In this document: one piece after another, positions 60,182 through 64,000 of the stretch | Layout: every line of letters starts with the position of its first letter | How positions within the stretch are numbered: the first letter of the stretch is position 1 | Notes under the pieces: model-generated | Databases searched by the model: none | What the model saw: only the letters and a program-made list of their open reading frames with translations | What the model was told of the DNA's origin: nothing | Made by a program: the position numbers and the translations under genes | NCBI RefSeq assembly: GCF_031755915.1 | Contig: NC_083388.1 | Location: 23,029,501 to 23,093,500 of the forward strand | DNA length: 64,000 bases | Reading direction: 5' to 3' | Source: Ziziphus jujuba | Taxonomy: Eukaryota > Streptophyta > Magnoliopsida > Rosales > Rhamnaceae

Positions 60182-63100
60182 TCATTGCCATTGAGGTTCT
60201 CCACGTTCAGTTGGTGAGCCCGGAACAAAAGGAACAAAACCCCGGCCACCAAACACTGGACGCATGAAGGCATCATCAAACTTACGCCAATAGCGATGGA
60301 CAGTATGTGTTGGAGTGGCAAGAAGGGCACGGATGCTTCCTGGCCGTGGAATATCATGGCCAACAAGATCCGTTTCAGAATCCTGTGCACTTCCAAGAAG
60401 AGGCATAGTCGCTGATTTTGGAGTAGATGGATCTGATAGGGTCATGCTGGTTGTGTGTTTTGGGTTAGGTATCAAAAACCTTATAAGAGGTTTAGTCAGC
60501 AAACCAAATACCTAAACAGAATCAAGGAGCAATGAATCATTACCACTTTCAAACAGAAACTCCACACATCACAAAATTGCAAAAGAGCTTTAATCTGACT
60601 AGCAGAACATCCATATATTAAACTAATTTTAATGGCTGTTTGAGCTCCTGTTAAGCCCACAAGTATGTAAAAGAAACATCCTAGTTGAAGAATGCAATCA
60701 TGGACATAAATTCAAGCCAAATGCAACAAACGAAAGTTTCAGAAGATGACACTTCTATACAGCTTTAGTGGCAGTCACAACCAATAGTGTGTATTCCTCT
60801 TTTATTATTTCTTTTAGATGTAAATTAGATCATAGTAATTCATCCTAAATTGCAGATATAAGCGTACAGGAGGAAAAACCAATCCTACAGAAAGTTAGGA
60901 TCTATGATAGTGTAACAACACAACAATGTTCATAAAGTCCGAGAGTGCAAAATCTAGACCAGGCTATTCTACAACAAAGAAATAAAGGAAGGTGTCTTAC
61001 CACTGTGCTGAAAAGAACAACAGTGATCGTGCTGGTGATCATGATTGCATTAGCTCGCAATTGGGTATGCCCTGACCTTGTAAACTGCATTCAGAGAAGA
61101 AGTAAGCCATACGGAGTGCATTTCTAGAGATAGCTCTTTCAGACTTCAGTGGTTTTCAACTCACAGGTATATCTATATATATATATATATTTTCCTTTTT
61201 TGGGTAAATTTTCAACTCTCAGGTATGGTTTCAATAAAAGTAGATTATATGAGCATACTTATAGTAGCATGCCAATATTATTGTTCCCAGTAATCATTCA
61301 CATAGATTCAAAGATATATCTAAATCACAACTACAATATTAACATACCTGATTGTAAGCAAGGGCTATAGACACAGCACCTCTCATGAGACCAGCCCACC
61401 ATATTATCACCTAAAAAATAACAAAATTTTTTGTGTGATTTGATATACCAGTAGATGAGAAAGGAGAAAGTTATGATGTTACAGAAACAGAATGCCTACT
61501 TGCTGCCTGATACTAATTTTCTCGTGCGAATTTTTCTTAGCTAAGTTGGATAAGAAAGATAGGGGGAAAACAAATGCTGCTCTTGCAACCATAATCAAAG
61601 CTAGGAGTATTGAACTCACTGCTACTGATGTTCCAGGACTGCAAATGAAAAATCAATGTAAGACCAGCAGATAGTTTTTAGGGGCCAGCTTCACTGTAAA
61701 ATGTGTCAAAAAAAGGCATATTACATTTATAACCGTAAAAGGATAAAGTATAAGAATCCTCTGCTATATGGCATACCTATCACTCACGAATCTCCACTTT
61801 TCAATATCCAAGGCATCCATACCAACATAAAGAAAGATAAAAATCTCAGCAACAAATGACAAGGTTGCAAATGCATGCCTGCAGTTATGCACACAGATGT
61901 AAACCATTAGGCAAAAAATCTGTTAACCTGTGTCATATGCATGACCAATGAATTTTTCAACATACTTGGTGGTGACTCTTGAGCTTTCAGTCACATTGTG
62001 CCAGGTATAATGAGACATGACAATCCCACAAAAGAAGACAGTGAGAATGCCACTTAAATAGAATAACTGCAAGCCAAAACAAATATGCCAGGATGATTGA
62101 AATTAGTAGTCTACACTAGCCATCAAGATCGTATCCATAAAAGAAACTAGGAAAAGGAGAAGAAAGATTTCAGGAGAATACCCAAAGTTATAAAACTTAC
62201 TTCAGCAAGCATATATGAAAGATATGCCATAAGCATCATAAGAGCAACCTCCCGATCTGTAGAGTGCCTGAATTATGCAAGAACCAAGTTAAGGAAACTT
62301 TTGATTTATGGTTCGGTTTCAATATAGAAATATAGAATTTGTCATATAATGGAAAATAAGTTATTTTTATGACAAAACCAAAATTGAAAACTGCATACCT
62401 GCCAAAGTACAGCTTTTTGATAATGTAAGCACTAAGCAGCCCTGTCTGCAAGGGAAAGACATAAGTAATACCAATTAAGTTACGTAAGAAACACTACAGT
62501 TCTATATGAAAACACAGATACTCATAGACACATGTATAACTAGCCGGTATATGTGTTTTATATGCATATATATGTTGAGAGAGAGAGACTTACTATCACT
62601 CCTAGTAGGGTGCTTGCAACAAACAAGTACAAGAAGTTGCCAATAAAATGCAAAGCAATTCGGGGGTCAATGTTAGTCAGGTCAAAGCTTTGGATTGCAT
62701 TGAAAAGTACTACGGATGTGGCATCATTAACAACACCCTCCCCAAAAACAAGACTATAGAGTAAAGGTGTCTCATCCTGATTAAGCACCTGCAGCATCAG
62801 ACCAACCACTTTAGCTTGCAAGTGAAAGATACTATATTTGTTACAACACTACTAAAAAGTTGATATGCCATACCTGCAATGTGCATACAGAATCTGTTGC
62901 TGCAAAAATTGCACCGATAGCTGCAAAAATAGTAGATAAGAACAGTGATAAAATTGAATGATATTTATGATATTGAAATAAAGAAAGAGGCAGTACCTAA
63001 ATAATCCCCTATATCCAGGGAACCGATGTCCATTTTCTTGAAAAACTGAGTAACCCCTGCATCAAGCATAACCATATACAGTCATGACAAAGACAAACAA

Positions 63101-63984
63101 CTCTCCAGTCAATCGAAAAAAAAAAATACTCTCCTCCACCAAGTAAACAACATACTATAACCAAAATCAAACATCATGTTATCAAGAGATGAATGCAAAC
63201 GAAGGATAATAACATCTAAAAGACTCAAACATGTAATTCTACTGCATTCCCCGCTTAGCCTTTCCGGATAGCAAAAAAAAGTCACCTGACCATTGAGAAG
63301 CACTATTTTCATCCTCTAAAAGAATTAATACATCACATTATGCTTTTAAAGACCAACAAGAAATTACTGAGCCAGGTGCCAGCAACAGACCAATATGACC
63401 TTATCAACTGCATTGATTGCATACAAGAACTACGAGAATAAATTAACTTATAGCAAAAGCCACAAAAACATATTTGACACCAGACAACTCGAGTAGCAAA
63501 TGGAACAATTGCTCGCTGCTGACCATCAGGAAAAAGGCCGTAGTTTGATAAGACTGATGACAACAGCATCAATCTGCAGCAAATAACATTTTTTTCCCTT
63601 TGTACAACCAAATAAGCCATGGACATAACTAAGATTGTAAAAAGTATTTAGACATACCTAGTGCTATGATACTGCAGGATACCAATGTACCAATAGCACC
63701 AAACATCACGATAGTAATGAAGTTGACAAAGAACTGCTTCTTTTTCACCTGAAACCTGGCATTTATTAACAAACAAAATAAACATCACCAGGCTTAGATA
63801 AGTGAAGCACTACAATTTTATTATTAGATCAGGTGACAGCCATTATACTCAGGGAAAAAGCTTACCCTGCATTAAATATGATAGGAGGCAGCATGTATAT
63901 AAAGAAGAGATCTTCACTGAAAACTAAAAGATGTGAGCTTTTCCCACCGCTAACTAGCAAAATAACAACTCCGGTGCACACACC
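60182..63984 (-). CDS. NHX: Vacuolar-type Na+(K+)/H+ antiporter NHX, 3' part
   Basis: Thirteen exons are visible: 63866-63984, 63658-63755, 62997-63056, 62874-62920, 62594-62788, 62399-62445, 62201-62267, 61966-62066, 61777-61878, 61500-61638, 61348-61410, 61001-61084 and 60182-60511; 1452 nt, 483 codons plus stop. The first begins in phase 0 with GVCTGVVILLVSGGKSS, so about 55-60 N-terminal residues and the start lie beyond the right edge. Landmarks: the amiloride-site segment LFFIYMLPPI, FAATDSVCTLQ with its pore Asp, FGEGVVNDATSVVLFNAIQS, the predicted N-glycosylation site WHNVTES, and IWWAGLMRGAVSIALAYN. The cytosolic or vacuole-facing tail runs TKPLIRFLIPNPK to GGRGFVPFVPGSPTERGEP. These match the class I tonoplast NHX1/NHX2 group, which loads Na+ and K+ into the vacuole in exchange for H+. 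All exons keep frame. The exact paralogue is not settled. Confidence 0.95.
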
Positions 63985-64000
63985 CTGCAAACAACCACCC

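Noticed and set aside
1..64000. CRISPR arrays, bacterial operons, viral integrations
   Set aside because: The tandem repeats lack alternating unique spacers, genes are spliced plant genes, and no viral polymerase or coat-like sequence was recognised.

Overview
The window is nuclear DNA from a flowering plant, most likely a woody eudicot of rosid type. The genes have many GT-AG introns, all recognisable products are plant proteins (bifunctional dehydroquinate/shikimate enzymes, FRIGIDA-like proteins, plastid acyl carrier protein, SCD2, NHX), and the spacers are AT-rich with abundant GA/CT, AT and poly-A/T microsatellites. Species cannot be fixed from the sequence. No organelle genes, rRNA genes or CRISPR arrays were seen. 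Exon coordinates were derived by hand from splice signals and reading-frame continuity; for every complete gene the exon lengths sum to a whole number of codons.

Layout. 0.3-2.9 kb (-): a decayed 3-dehydroquinate dehydratase/shikimate dehydrogenase (DHD-SDH) copy with stops and frameshifting deletions. 6.4-7.4 kb (+): a broken DUF2828/vWA-type gene. 7.7-11.7 kb (-): an intact second DHD-SDH paralogue (10 exons, 514 aa) whose active-site changes point to quinate dehydrogenase. 14.5-19.7 kb (-): a 972-aa FRIGIDA-like protein with a long heptad-modular coiled coil and two FRIGIDA-type domains. 21.9-23.7 kb: a decayed, possibly transposon-derived reading frame. 24.2-26.4 kb (-): TRAPPC6/Trs33. 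27.2-27.7 kb (-): a small secreted cysteine-rich peptide. 29.5-33.2 kb (-): a VAP2-2-like ER protein with an in-frame minisatellite. 38.3-40.0 kb (+): plastid acyl carrier protein. 41.3-43.8 kb (-): a CAND2/TPRA1-like seven-helix membrane protein, head-to-head with SCD2 (44.9-50.3 kb, +). 53.3-54.8 kb (+): cytosolic Cu/Zn superoxide dismutase, with a probable miR398 site created by splicing of its 5' UTR. 55.9-58.8 kb (+): a second FRIGIDA-like gene. 60.2-64.0 kb (-): the 3' part of a vacuolar-type NHX Na+(K+)/H+ antiporter running off the right edge.

The genes do not form one pathway, as is normal in plants. The one real functional cluster is the tandem DHD-SDH pair: the SDH-type copy is dead, while the surviving copy carries the substrate-pocket substitutions expected of quinate dehydrogenase, has lost the Schiff-base lysine of the dehydratase half, and has an acidic residue where NADP-dependent enzymes carry the NRT motif. 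TRAPPC6, VAP and SCD2 all act in membrane trafficking, but nothing in the sequence ties them together. The best leads are the quinate-dehydrogenase-like gene, the split miR398 site, the two-domain cysteine-rich peptide, and the repeat-built segments of the FRIGIDA-like, VAP and SCD2 proteins.
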